Source: Sedimentibacter sp. zth1 (GTDB taxonomy: Bacteria; Bacillota; Clostridia; Tissierellales; Sedimentibacteraceae). From it: a DNA stretch of 64,000 nucleotides. The notes below the pieces were generated by a model. It had not been told where the DNA came from. It saw only the letters and a program-made list of their open reading frames with translations, and searched no databases. Where the stretch lies: contig NZ_CP071445.1 of the NCBI RefSeq assembly GCF_017352195.1, forward strand, positions 744,001-808,000, read 5' to 3'. Below are positions 35,860-44,099 of this stretch, piece by piece. The position numbers were made by a program, and so were the translations under genes. Every line of letters starts with the position of its first letter. Within the stretch, counting starts at the first letter, position 1.

Positions 35860-37404
35860 TTAATTACTTTCTTTATACCAATTTGGTTTTGACGTAGTAA
35901 AATAGTTGTACCAGTAAAACACCTTGTATGAAAAGTTTACTACCTGTTCATGACGTTCATCTCCATATGCCAAAGACCATGTAATATCTGAAAGTTGTTG
36001 GCAGGCTATATATAAAGCAAGCAATTTAAAAAACTCATCAGGAACTTTATTTTGAAAATACCCGTTAATTTGACCACATGCAAATACAGGGCTTTCAGAC
36101 ACACTTTTTACAATATTTGCAAAGTCTAACCATGGATCACCATATGTATACTCATTTAAGCTTGTTACTCCAAGAGTCTTACATTCAACATTTATTGCTA
36201 TATTCTCAACTTGAAAATTACCATGCAGTAAACATTGAGGTCTATTTTCTAAAAAATTTCTATGATTATTTATATAATTTATAATTTTATCTGAATTATC
36301 TATAGGAAGCTCACATTCAATAAACATATTTATAATGTGATTAATTTTTATATTATATGTGTATTCCCAATCTTTATCTTTTTTATTTAATTTGTTTAAA
36401 TCATGTATTTTAAATAATATTTTGCCTGATTCTACACCCAATTTATATTGTTCCTTCTCATTTAACTTGTGAAGAATCTCGCTTAAGTACGTAGTACTAA
36501 ACCTATCATATATACTATAAGTTAGTGTGTTATTGTTACATCTACCAAACATTTGTGGTTTATTTACAAACAAACTAGCTAAAGCTTTTGCATAATTAAA
36601 TTCATCTTGTTTATCTTTATAAAACGATTTGTTTGACATTTCTAACAAATACTTTTTACCATTAAATGTTTCAATATTGTATTTTCTATCTCCAGCCCAA
36701 TTTTTAAATGTTAAATCAATATTTCTCCACTGACTGCTATTTGGTATGTCAGCCCAAAAATGATCTAGACGTCCAATTATTCTATTAGTAGTCATATCCA
36801 CAAAAGAATCTAATTTTATCTTTAACATATCTGGACAATTGAAATCAAGATATTTACCATTCGAATCGTAAAAATCAATAACTTGTACAAATTTCTTAAA
36901 AAAAGAATATTTATCAAATACGTCTATATAATTGTTTATATACATTTTACATTGCTTAAAAATTTGATATGGTCTAAAATCCTCTTCTAAATTTAGAAAT
37001 TGTAAATCTAAATTTTCCCAGACACTATTCTTTCCTCTTTTCGAATATAATATTGGTTTAATAATTTCATTGCCATAATCATCTACTAATGACTTACACA
37101 TTTCATCCCACAATAAATCTGTAATAAGATGGCAATAATATCCTAAATAAAATGAATATCTTTCTTTATCAAGTTCCTTATTTTCAAGATATTCTTTATA
37201 AAATTCCTCTGGATCTGGAACATTTCCACTCTTTTTTGTATAAAAATGTGTTACTTCCTTGCTAGGTGTTATATTTGAGAAATCTAAGTTAGTTTCGCCA
37301 CTATCCGCTGCTATATTTCCTATGATAAAATCTTTTTCTATTATATTTTCGATTTCATTGTATAATTTCTCAGCTACTCTTAAGTGAACAATAAAAGACG
37401 CCAT
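35860..37404 (-). CDS. Fusion: zinc-dependent phospholipase C-like domain plus APH-type phosphotransferase
   Basis: 514 residues. Residues 1 to about 210 match the bacterial Zn-dependent phospholipase C-like family, with FIVHLRVAEKL, IIGNIAADSGE, THFYTKK and YYCHLITDLLWDEM supplying His and Asp ligands. From about 218 the protein is an aminoglycoside-phosphotransferase-like kinase: NWAGDRKYNIETFNGKKYLL, then LLHGNFQVENIAI and YGDPWLDFANI. The catalytic HGD is HGN here, so activity is doubtful. The ATG at 37404 follows AGAGGAGATAAT. Function unknown. Confidence 0.72.
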   Translation of the reverse strand: MASFIVHLRVAEKLYNEIENIIEKDFIIGNIAADSGETNLDFSNITPSKEVTHFYTKKSGNVPDPEEFYKEYLENKELDKERYSFYLGYYCHLITDLLWDEMCKSLVDDYGNEIIKPILYSKRGKNSVWENLDLQFLNLEEDFRPYQIFKQCKMYINNYIDVFDKYSFFKKFVQVIDFYDSNGKYLDFNCPDMLKIKLDSFVDMTTNRIIGRLDHFWADIPNSSQWRNIDLTFKNWAGDRKYNIETFNGKKYLLEMSNKSFYKDKQDEFNYAKALASLFVNKPQMFGRCNNNTLTYSIYDRFSTTYLSEILHKLNEKEQYKLGVESGKILFKIHDLNKLNKKDKDWEYTYNIKINHIINMFIECELPIDNSDKIINYINNHRNFLENRPQCLLHGNFQVENIAINVECKTLGVTSLNEYTYGDPWLDFANIVKSVSESPVFACGQINGYFQNKVPDEFFKLLALYIACQQLSDITWSLAYGDERHEQVVNFSYKVFYWYNYFTTSKPNWYKESN

Positions 37405-37573
37405 ATTATCTCCTCTAATTATTAATAATCGCTTAAATTATAACAGTAAGACCTATAATTATATATTTTACGATACATAATTATATCATAAGTTTAAACC
37501 AATATAAAGCATTTTGTAATTATACGTAATTTTGAAATATAAATGAAAATTTTATACTTAAATATTGCATATT

Positions 37574-38446
37574 TTAGTTATTTTGAGCTTCTTTTATTAG
37601 CTTATCAATTAGTTCATAAAACCATGAGTCTAATAGACTAAATTTATATCCTAGGTCCGAAGAATTCTTTGTTATAAGTGTAAACGAAGGCGTATAGTTA
37701 TAGGGTGCATCATCTCCGTCTTTATTTATTATTGCTTCTTTATTTACTTTATTTTCAATATATTCTATTATACTTTCTATGGAAATTGAACCAAGTGCTG
37801 AAGCATTGTACTGTCCAGTAACATCATCTTCAGCTAAAAATGAAATAAATTTGCCAGCTTCGTCTGAGCTGATAAATGAAATTTTATCTTTAAGATTATT
37901 AATATTCATTGATTTAGAATTAACAATATGCTCTACATAAAAATATAATCTCTTTGTATAATCATCTTCACCGATAACATATGGAAATCTAATAGCACAT
38001 GCTTGTTGATTATCATAATATTGAAAAGTTGCTGCCTCAGCTTGTCGTTTTATTTCACCATAATCAAAATCTGTTCTGTCACACCACTTTAGTTCGTATG
38101 CCAAAGGATCAAATTCTTTTTCTTTAATATTGATATGATAGTTATCGTATACAGAGCATGTTGAGGTTAAAACATATCTATTGCACTTAATATTGTCTAA
38201 TACACATTTTACATCATTAGAGCAATAGCAAATATTATCACAAACTACATCATATTCTTTTCCTTTGAACGCATTATTCATATCATCATAATTTGTCCTA
38301 TCTACCTTAATTCTTGTTACCTCATTTCCAAAATTGTCTAATGCTTGTCCTCTAGTTGCAATTGTAACGTTATGACCTTTCTTCAATAGTGATCTTACTA
38401 AATGCACTCCGAAAAATCTTGTTCCACCAATTACTAATATGTTCAT
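37574..38446 (-). CDS. NAD-dependent epimerase/dehydratase family protein
   Basis: 290 residues, extended SDR fold. The N-terminal VIGGTRFFGVHLVRSLLKKG is a GxxxFxG nucleotide site. YGEIKRQAE carries the Y and K of YxxxK. Resembles reductases acting on sugars or small molecules. ATG at 38446 follows AGGAGGATAAT. No pathway neighbours are visible. Confidence 0.8.
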   Translation of the reverse strand: MNILVIGGTRFFGVHLVRSLLKKGHNVTIATRGQALDNFGNEVTRIKVDRTNYDDMNNAFKGKEYDVVCDNICYCSNDVKCVLDNIKCNRYVLTSTCSVYDNYHINIKEKEFDPLAYELKWCDRTDFDYGEIKRQAEAATFQYYDNQQACAIRFPYVIGEDDYTKRLYFYVEHIVNSKSMNINNLKDKISFISSDEAGKFISFLAEDDVTGQYNASALGSISIESIIEYIENKVNKEAIINKDGDDAPYNYTPSFTLITKNSSDLGYKFSLLDSWFYELIDKLIKEAQNN

Positions 38447-38530
38447 ATTATCCTCCTATACTTAAATAAATAATTCTTACTAAATAATACCATTGTAAAC
38501 TTTTATTATCAATGATGTTAGTGAAAAATA

Positions 38531-38665
38531 TTATTTTTTTTCAACTTTTTTATTTTCTATTTCATTATATGCTTCTAAAATACCATTTTTTACCCCATCT
38601 TTTACTATTACATAAAATGCAACTATAGCAAGTATCGATCCAATAATTGATAAAAAAACTATCAT
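38531..38665 (-). CDS. Small single-span membrane protein (DUF6019-like)
   Basis: 44 residues: a hydrophobic span MIVFLSIIGSILAIVAFYVI, then VKDGVKNGILEAYNEIE and a lysine tail. The VKNGI.EAYxEIE pattern matches my recall of a short Firmicutes membrane family (DUF6019). ATG at 38665 follows GGAGG by 5 bases, a strong site. Function unknown. The rest of the gap (38447-38530 and 38666-38845) is AT-rich with nothing clear. Confidence 0.75.
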   Translation of the reverse strand: MIVFLSIIGSILAIVAFYVIVKDGVKNGILEAYNEIENKKVEKK

Positions 38666-38848
38666 AATATCCTCCAGAAGTTATTTTTTGTATACATTAA
38701 TTTTTATGCTGTAACTAGAAGAATATTTACTAATTTTATTCATTTTGTGTCCAAGTTTTAAATATTGAATATAATATAGTATCTTTAGTAAAGTAGTGTT
38801 ATATTGATATTAGAAAAATTGTATGTTAATAATGTCTCCCTTTAGCGT

Positions 38849-38881
38849 AAAAATGCCTCAAAGCATTGTATACTTTGAAGC
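38849..38881 (-). terminator. Terminator after hemolysin III gene
   Basis: Arms 38855-38863 and 38873-38881 form a 9-bp stem with one G-T pair; five T follow after CAT on the minus strand. It starts 8 bases past the stop at 38889. Confidence 0.75.
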
Positions 38882-38888
38882 AAAATAT

Positions 38889-39557
38889 TTATAAAACATA
38901 AAATATAATACAAAAGAAATGCAACAAGCTGCCAAATAAAACAAATACATGAAATATATTATGCATATATTTTTTTCTTTTGCCTAATCCATAAAGTATC
39001 GAACCTATAGTATATAAAATTCCACCTGCAAGTAACAGAAAAAATCCATTTATAGTAATGGCTTGAATTGTTGTTTTACAAAAAAACACAACAGCCCATC
39101 CCATAACTATATAGCAAACCATTGAAAATTTGTCATATTTTTTCAAATCAATTGCTGTAAGCGTTACTGCTAATGCAGTTAATCCCCATTCTATACCAAA
39201 CATTGTCCAAGCTACTGGTGCACTGACAATTCTAATTGAACTTAGTGCTATTGGAGTATACGAACCTGCAATAAGCAAATAAATTGTGCAATGGTCGAGA
39301 ACCTGAAATACCTTTTTAGCTAAACCATTTTTTAATCCATGATAAATGCTAGACATCGTATATAAAAGTATCATTGTAGCTCCGTATATAGATGAAGAAA
39401 TTAAACCATATGTATTATTATTTTTTACAGAAACAATAATGCACAACGTTAGAGCTACAATTCCAAATGCACTACCTACAATATGTGAAACCATATTAAA
39501 TATTTCTTCGCCTCTAGTATAATTTGGAAGCTGTCTATCTGCTAATTTTGTTCTCAT
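38889..39557 (-). CDS. Hemolysin III family membrane protein (PAQR type)
   Basis: 222 residues with seven membrane spans. MVSHIVGSAFG, SSIYHGL (His) and the C-terminal NIFHVFVLFGSLLHFF give the conserved zinc-binding Ser, His and His positions of the PAQR/hemolysin III superfamily. Membrane hydrolase or stress roles are proposed for the family; true hemolysis is seldom shown. ATG at 39557 follows CGGAGGTAAGA. It is divergent from xpt. Confidence 0.9.
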   Translation of the reverse strand: MRTKLADRQLPNYTRGEEIFNMVSHIVGSAFGIVALTLCIIVSVKNNNTYGLISSSIYGATMILLYTMSSIYHGLKNGLAKKVFQVLDHCTIYLLIAGSYTPIALSSIRIVSAPVAWTMFGIEWGLTALAVTLTAIDLKKYDKFSMVCYIVMGWAVVFFCKTTIQAITINGFFLLLAGGILYTIGSILYGLGKRKKYMHNIFHVFVLFGSLLHFFCIIFYVL

Positions 39558-39779
39558 TCTTACCTCCGTTTCAAAATTGTAATTTAATTTATATTATCAT
39601 AAATTCACTACAAAATCTATATAAATTTTATTTTTTTGTTATAAAATATGATGATTTTTCAATATTTTCCTTCGTTACATAGTTTTTATTACTACAACGC
39701 CTAGTTTTCAACATTTATTTACACTTTATTAATTAAATGTTTTTTGTATAATCAGAAATTTAAAATATTAATTAACTTA

Positions 39780-39808
39780 TTGACATAAAAATATTTCAAA
39801 TATATAAT
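39780..39808 (+). promoter_or_regulatory. Consensus sigma-A promoter for xpt
   Basis: TTGACA (39780-39785), exactly 17 bases, TATAAT (39803-39808). This perfect match gives a leader of only about 28 bases, so there is no room for a purine riboswitch. The rest of the divergent gap (39558-39779) is AT-rich with no further element I can support. Confidence 0.9.
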
Positions 39809-39843
39809 GTAATTATTTATCATAATTTGAATGGAGATGTAGA

Positions 39844-40419
39844 ATGAAACTTTTAAAGGAACGAATTATTAAAGATGGTATTATAAAAGAAGGTAATATT
39901 TTAAAGGTTGATAGCTTTTTAAATCATCAAATGGATATAAATTTGATTAATGAAATTGGAAAAGAGTTTAAAAAAATATTTGAGGATAAAAAAATTGATA
40001 AAATACTTACAATTGAAGCCTCTGGCATTGGAATTGCATGTATAGTAGCACAGTATTTTGATGTACCCGTTGTTTTTGCAAAAAAAAGTAAAAGTATAAA
40101 TTTAAGTGGAGAATCATATATAACAAAAATAGAATCTTTTACACATAAAAAAACTTATGATGTAATTGTTTCTAAAAAATTTCTACATGAAGGTGAACAT
40201 ATTCTAATAATAGATGATTTTCTAGCCAACGGATATGCTGTTAAAGGATTATTACAAATAATCGAAGAATCAGGTGCAATTGTTGAAGGTGTTGGAATTG
40301 TAATTGAAAAAGGATTTCAAGAAGGCGGTAGAAATCTTAGAGAAAAAGGCATTAACCTACACTCTTTAGCTATAGTCGACAAAATGGATGTGGAAAATAA
40401 GACATTACAATTTAGATAG
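39844..40419 (+). CDS. xpt: Xanthine phosphoribosyltransferase
   Basis: Purine salvage enzyme forming XMP from xanthine and PRPP. 191 residues, the Xpt length. [17 protein letters not shown] and the PRPP loop [17 protein letters not shown] are diagnostic. ATG at 39844 follows TGGAGATGTAG. It is monocistronic, between its own promoter and a terminator, on the strand opposite to most neighbours. Confidence 0.93.
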   Translation: MKLLKERIIKDGIIKEGNILKVDSFLNHQMDINLINEIGKEFKKIFEDKKIDKILTIEASGIGIACIVAQYFDVPVVFAKKSKSINLSGESYITKIESFTHKKTYDVIVSKKFLHEGEHILIIDDFLANGYAVKGLLQIIEESGAIVEGVGIVIEKGFQEGGRNLREKGINLHSLAIVDKMDVENKTLQFR

Positions 40420-40430
40420 ATTTAATAATG

Positions 40431-40461
40431 AAAACACAAATTAAATATTTGTGTTTTTTTT
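40431..40461 (+). terminator. Terminator after xpt
   Basis: An 11-bp stem (40431-40441 with 40447-40457) with a 5-base loop runs into a stretch of nine T, 11 bases after the stop. Confidence 0.9.
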
Positions 40462-40493
40462 TGAATATATTTCTAAAAAATTAAAAATATTAC

Positions 40494-40522
40494 TTGACAC
40501 ATAATACAACGCATTGTATAGT
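40494..40522 (+). promoter_or_regulatory. Promoter with dyad operator for the PadR/DUF4097 operon
   Basis: TTGACA (40494-40499), 17-base spacer, TATAGT (40517-40522). A perfect 6-4-6 dyad ATACAACGCATTGTAT (40504-40519) covers the spacer and start of the -10. As the operon encodes a PadR repressor, this is the likely site of autorepression. Confidence 0.75.
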
Positions 40523-40570
40523 ATGATGTATAAGAAGGTAAATAATAATTATTACAAGGAGTGTCAAATT

Positions 40571-41773
40571 ATGAATAAAAAAGAATTCTTAAAATTACTT
40601 GCTGCACGACTTACTTCAATTTCAAGTATAGAGCTTGAAAAGACAATACTATATTTTAGTGAAATAATAGATGACCATATTGACGAAGGATTAACCGAAG
40701 AACAAGCAGTTACTGCTCTTGGTGATATAGATGATATTGTTGACAGTATCGTAAATTCCACTGAAACAGGAAAAAAAGAAAACATAAATGATAATATGAA
40801 TAACGATAAGAAAAATGAGAGCTTTGAAAGTGGAATAAATATAAATATTGATAATATTTTGGAACAAACCAACAAAGCAGTTAAAAAAAGTGTATCAGTT
40901 ATGGGAAATATATTTAACGAAATAAGTAGTAAATCTACTAATGAAAATACACAAATGGTCAAAAAACAATATAATTCTGTAAACGAAATAAAAATCATAA
41001 ATGTCAAAGATTCAAATAACAGTATAGAAATATTTAAATCAGTTGATGAAAAAATACATATTGAGTATTATGAAAATAAAAATAATTTTTACACTATTGA
41101 AGAAAATGATGGAATATTATATGTTATGAAACATACAAATAAGTTATTTAAATTTTTCAGTGGAATTTCAGAACTTTTAAATAAAAACAAAATGAAAATA
41201 TTTATACCAAATAACTATATGGGACTGAGCGATATAAAAACTTCAAATGCTAGTATAGTTATCAATAATTTAAAGCTAAATAATCTAAAACTGAAATCAT
41301 CGAATGGAAGAATTACTGCTACAAATATAGAGGTTCAGAATGATTTAATTTTACACACATCTAATGCATCAATTAATGTTAATGATGTTGTTTGTAACAG
41401 CGATTTGATTTGTACAACATCAAATGGAAAAATTATTTTGGAAGACACAAGTTGCAAAAGTACAAATTGCCATACCTCAAATTCAAGTATCAATGTAGAA
41501 AATGTTAAAGCAAATCAAGATATTTCTTTGATTACATCAAATGGTAGAATTGAGTTTGATAAAATTAAAATTGCAAATGCACTTATTTGTAAAACTTGTA
41601 ATTCATCAATTAAAGGATTTATAGATGGAAAATTGACTGATTTTTCTATACAATCATCAACTTCAAATGGAAAAAACAATTTACCTACTTCACTTGAATT
41701 AGGAGATAAACAAATAAGCTGTAATACTTCAAATGGAAGTATTAATGTTGAATTCACCTTATCATCTAAATAG
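40571..41773 (+). CDS. HAAS-domain/DUF4097 fusion protein
   Basis: 400 residues, no membrane span or signal peptide. Residues 1-75 (EFLKLLAARLTSISS, ILYFSEIIDDHIDEGLTEEQ, ALGDIDDIVDSI) are the HAAS helical domain. After a polar linker, residues 150-400 are DUF4097-type beta repeats with SNGRI/SNASI motifs about every 20 residues. ATG at 40571 follows AAGGAG by 9 bases. First gene of the operon; role likely structural or regulatory at the envelope, unproven. Confidence 0.8.
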   Translation: MNKKEFLKLLAARLTSISSIELEKTILYFSEIIDDHIDEGLTEEQAVTALGDIDDIVDSIVNSTETGKKENINDNMNNDKKNESFESGININIDNILEQTNKAVKKSVSVMGNIFNEISSKSTNENTQMVKKQYNSVNEIKIINVKDSNNSIEIFKSVDEKIHIEYYENKNNFYTIEENDGILYVMKHTNKLFKFFSGISELLNKNKMKIFIPNNYMGLSDIKTSNASIVINNLKLNNLKLKSSNGRITATNIEVQNDLILHTSNASINVNDVVCNSDLICTTSNGKIILEDTSCKSTNCHTSNSSINVENVKANQDISLITSNGRIEFDKIKIANALICKTCNSSIKGFIDGKLTDFSIQSSTSNGKNNLPTSLELGDKQISCNTSNGSINVEFTLSSK

Positions 41774-41798
41774 GAAAAAATTAAAGGAGGTTATTTTT

Positions 41799-42122
41799 TT
41801 GGATACACAACTAAAAAGAGGTTTACTTGAAGTATGCGTCTTGACTGTTTTGAAGAAAGAAGATTCATATGGTTATCAAATTATTAAAGATATTAGTCCG
41901 TATATTGAAATATCCGAATCAACTCTCTACCCTATCCTTAGGAGGCTTGAGGTAAGTGATTTTGTAACAGTGTATTCTGTTGAACATAATAGTAGGTTAC
42001 GTAAATATTATAAAATTAATGATAAAGGTTATAAAAAAATAGAAGATTTTATAAATGAATGGCAAGAGGTAATGAAAATATATAAATTTATTGTATCAAA
42101 AAGAGAGGAGAAAAATGAATAA
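41799..42122 (+). CDS. PadR-family transcriptional regulator
   Basis: 107 residues, the short PadR type. QLKRGLLEVCVLTVLKKEDS, YGYQIIKDIS and STLYPILRRLEV form the winged helix. Start TTG at 41799, 8 bases after AAGGAGG; upstream in-frame codons overlap the previous gene. The next gene starts within its last codons. In similar operons the PadR protein represses its own promoter. The inducer is unknown. Confidence 0.92.
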   Translation: MDTQLKRGLLEVCVLTVLKKEDSYGYQIIKDISPYIEISESTLYPILRRLEVSDFVTVYSVEHNSRLRKYYKINDKGYKKIEDFINEWQEVMKIYKFIVSKREEKNE

Positions 42123-42732
42123 GTTAGAATTTTTAGATATTTTAAAATCTAGAATCTCAACACTTCCATCAAAAGAAATTTCTAAATCGGAGGCTTATTA
42201 TAGTGAAATTATTGATGATTCTATAGAAAATGGATTAACTGAAGAACAAGCGATTCTAGCATTAGGTAATATAGATAACATAGTTGAAAATATAAAGTAT
42301 GATATGTCTATACCAGCACTTGTTCAAGTTAAAGTTAATGAAAGTAGAGGAAACACTTCTAAAACTTGGCTTTGGATTACACTTACTATATTGGGTTTTC
42401 CATTATGGTTCCCATTAGTAATTGCTTTTTCCGCTGTTGCATTTACTATTTATTTAGTATTATGGGTGTGTATTTTAGTTTTGTATATAGCATTATTTTC
42501 AATAGCTCTTACGGGTATAAGTACTTTTTTATTTAGCTTTTATATATTTGTAACACAACCAATATATATAGGACTTTGCCTTTTAGGTACATCATTTGTT
42601 CTTATTGGACTATCTATATTTCTTATAAAACCTGTATTCCTTGTTTCTAAATATTTTGCAAAATTATCAAAAATAATTATTAGAAAAATCAAAAAATTAT
42701 TCATTGGAAGGAGAAGACAACATGAAAAATAG
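42115..42732 (+). CDS. HAAS-domain membrane protein (DUF1700-like)
   Basis: 205 residues. The N-terminal HAAS domain (EFLDILKSRISTLPS, AYYSEIIDDSIENGLTEEQA) resembles that of the first operon protein. Three or four strong membrane spans follow (about 85-190), then a basic end RKIKKLFIGRRRQHEK. ATG at 42115 overlaps the padR stop and follows GAGAGGAGAAAA. The family often pairs with PadR regulators and DUF4097 proteins, as here. Confidence 0.85.
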   Translation: MNKLEFLDILKSRISTLPSKEISKSEAYYSEIIDDSIENGLTEEQAILALGNIDNIVENIKYDMSIPALVQVKVNESRGNTSKTWLWITLTILGFPLWFPLVIAFSAVAFTIYLVLWVCILVLYIALFSIALTGISTFLFSFYIFVTQPIYIGLCLLGTSFVLIGLSIFLIKPVFLVSKYFAKLSKIIIRKIKKLFIGRRRQHEK

Positions 42733-43705
42733 AAAATTATTAACTATTGCAAGCTTGCTTGTTATTATTGGAATAATAATATTTTTTGTAGGTTTTGCTA
42801 ATGCAGATTTTAATATAAAAAATATAAGCACAATCAAATATGAAGAAAAATCTTACTCTACAAATACAAACATAGAAAAAATCAACATTGGTGATTATGA
42901 TATGAGTGTGGATATTACACCTTCGCCTGATGATAAAATTCATATAAAGTATTATGAAAATAAAAAAAGAAAATATATTATCAGTGAAAAAAATGGTGTT
43001 TTAGATATTCAAAAAGAAAAACCTAGCATTATCAATATATTCAGTATGAGTATAGATTTTAACAATACAAAACTTAGTGTCAAGATACCAAAAAACTATA
43101 ATGGAGAATTAATTGTTAAAACTTCAAATAATTCTATTTCTATAAGTGATATAAATTTAGGTGATGTATCTTTAACTACTTCAAATGGTAAAATTCATTC
43201 TACCAATATTAGTTGCTCTTCATCATTAGAATTAAAAAGCTCAAATGCCTCTATTGATGTAGAAAATGTTAAGGTATCAGGCGATATTATATGCGATACC
43301 TCAAATGGTAAAACCAATCTAACAAATGTTTCTTCACTTGAGGATATTAGGTGTGAGACTAGTAATGGTACTATTTATGTAGTAGATACAAAATGCAATT
43401 ATATAAACGCCAAATCTAGTAATGGTACTATTTCTTTAGATAATTTTTCTACTAATTCAAGCATTGAAATTAGAACATCAAATTCAAAGGTGCTATTTAA
43501 CAATATTAGTTTTAATGATAAATTTAAGATTACGACATCTAATGGAAAAATAAAAGGAAATCTTAATGGTAAAATAGATGAGTATACTATAAATTACAAA
43601 ACAAGTAATGGTGATTCTAATTTACCAAATGACTATGTTGGTGGAAATAAACAAATTGATTTTAGAACATCTAACAGCGACATAGATGTTGATTTTACAA
43701 AGTAA
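42722..43705 (+). CDS. Membrane-anchored DUF4097 beta-repeat protein
   Basis: 327 residues. A short basic start and hydrophobic span (LLTIASLLVIIGIIIFFVGF, 20 residues) act as an anchor or uncleaved signal, so the rest is outside the membrane. The body has repeated TSNGKI, SNASI and SSNGTI units about every 17-21 residues, forming a right-handed beta structure. ATG at 42722 follows GGAAGGAGAAGACAAC and overlaps the previous gene. Confidence 0.85.
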   Translation: MKNRKLLTIASLLVIIGIIIFFVGFANADFNIKNISTIKYEEKSYSTNTNIEKINIGDYDMSVDITPSPDDKIHIKYYENKKRKYIISEKNGVLDIQKEKPSIINIFSMSIDFNNTKLSVKIPKNYNGELIVKTSNNSISISDINLGDVSLTTSNGKIHSTNISCSSSLELKSSNASIDVENVKVSGDIICDTSNGKTNLTNVSSLEDIRCETSNGTIYVVDTKCNYINAKSSNGTISLDNFSTNSSIEIRTSNSKVLFNNISFNDKFKITTSNGKIKGNLNGKIDEYTINYKTSNGDSNLPNDYVGGNKQIDFRTSNSDIDVDFTK

Positions 43706-43721
43706 TAAATAAATAGCAAAA

Positions 43722-43739
43722 AGCCATAAACACTTTTGT
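43722..43739. repeat. 18-base direct repeat, copy 1 (copy 2 at 44052-44069)
   Basis: AGCCATAAACACTTTTGT is repeated exactly at 44052-44069, flanking the fold-back element between the convergent DUF4097 operon and ftsY. Copy 1 also forms part of a weak hairpin with TTTTTT (43728-43749) that may end the operon. Confidence 0.7.
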
Positions 43740-43781
43740 GAAGTTTTTTACTGCTATGACTATCTAATTTATCTAAATAAT

Positions 43782-43988
43782 CTATGCTAAAAAGAAAACG
43801 GAATTAATTTTATAACATTCATGTAGTGTAGCAGAAATTGTACAAAAGTGAATGTAGTGTTTTTAGGTCAAGAAGTCTTTCCCGTCCTCTCAACTACGTG
43901 TTTGACCGTTACGAAATGAGCTTGCTGTTACAATTTCCTACACGCAATGTGATTACAAAATTAATGTAGTTTTCTTTTCGCTTCATAG
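43782..43988. mobile_element. Fold-back element with long imperfect inverted arms (MITE-like or IS relic)
   Basis: The arms 43782-43845 and about 43927-43988 are imperfect reverse complements over about 62 bases: the outer CTATG...AAAGAAAAC, ATTAATTTT.TAA, and the inner GTGTAG..GAAATTGTA blocks all recur in order. The 80-base centre is richer in G and C than its surroundings and has its own GGTCAA/TTGACC pair (43866-43871 with 43901-43906). No ORF of note. It fits a small non-autonomous transposable element or decayed IS ends; a structured RNA is the alternative. Confidence 0.55.
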
Positions 43989-44012
43989 GATAGCTTTATT
44001 TATTGAAATCAG

Positions 44013-44041
44013 AAAAGTCTGCTTCAAAAAGCAGACTTTTT
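44013..44041 (+). terminator. Terminator between DUF4097 operon and ftsY
   Basis: A 12-bp stem (44013-44024 with 44029-44040) with a 4-base loop and five T on the plus strand. On the minus strand it is followed by four T, so it could also serve ftsY, which ends at 44100. Confidence 0.75.
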
Positions 44042-44051
44042 CGACAAGCTG

Positions 44052-44078
44052 AGCCATAAACACTTTTGTTTATGGCTT
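44052..44078. repeat. Hairpin after ftsY containing direct repeat copy 2
   Basis: A 10-bp stem (44052-44061 with 44069-44078) and 7-base loop; its left part is the 18-base repeat also at 43722. No T run on the minus strand, so it may be only part of the ftsY 3' end or a duplication edge. Confidence 0.6.
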
Positions 44079-44099
44079 TAATTATATAATTTTCAACTT

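Noticed and set aside
39558-39843. Purine riboswitch before xpt
   Set aside because: The perfect promoter leaves only about 28 bases of leader, and the core purine aptamer words are absent.
43782-43988. Transposase remnant
   Set aside because: No transposase-like peptide could be read in any frame; only inverted arms remain, so only a MITE-like call is made.
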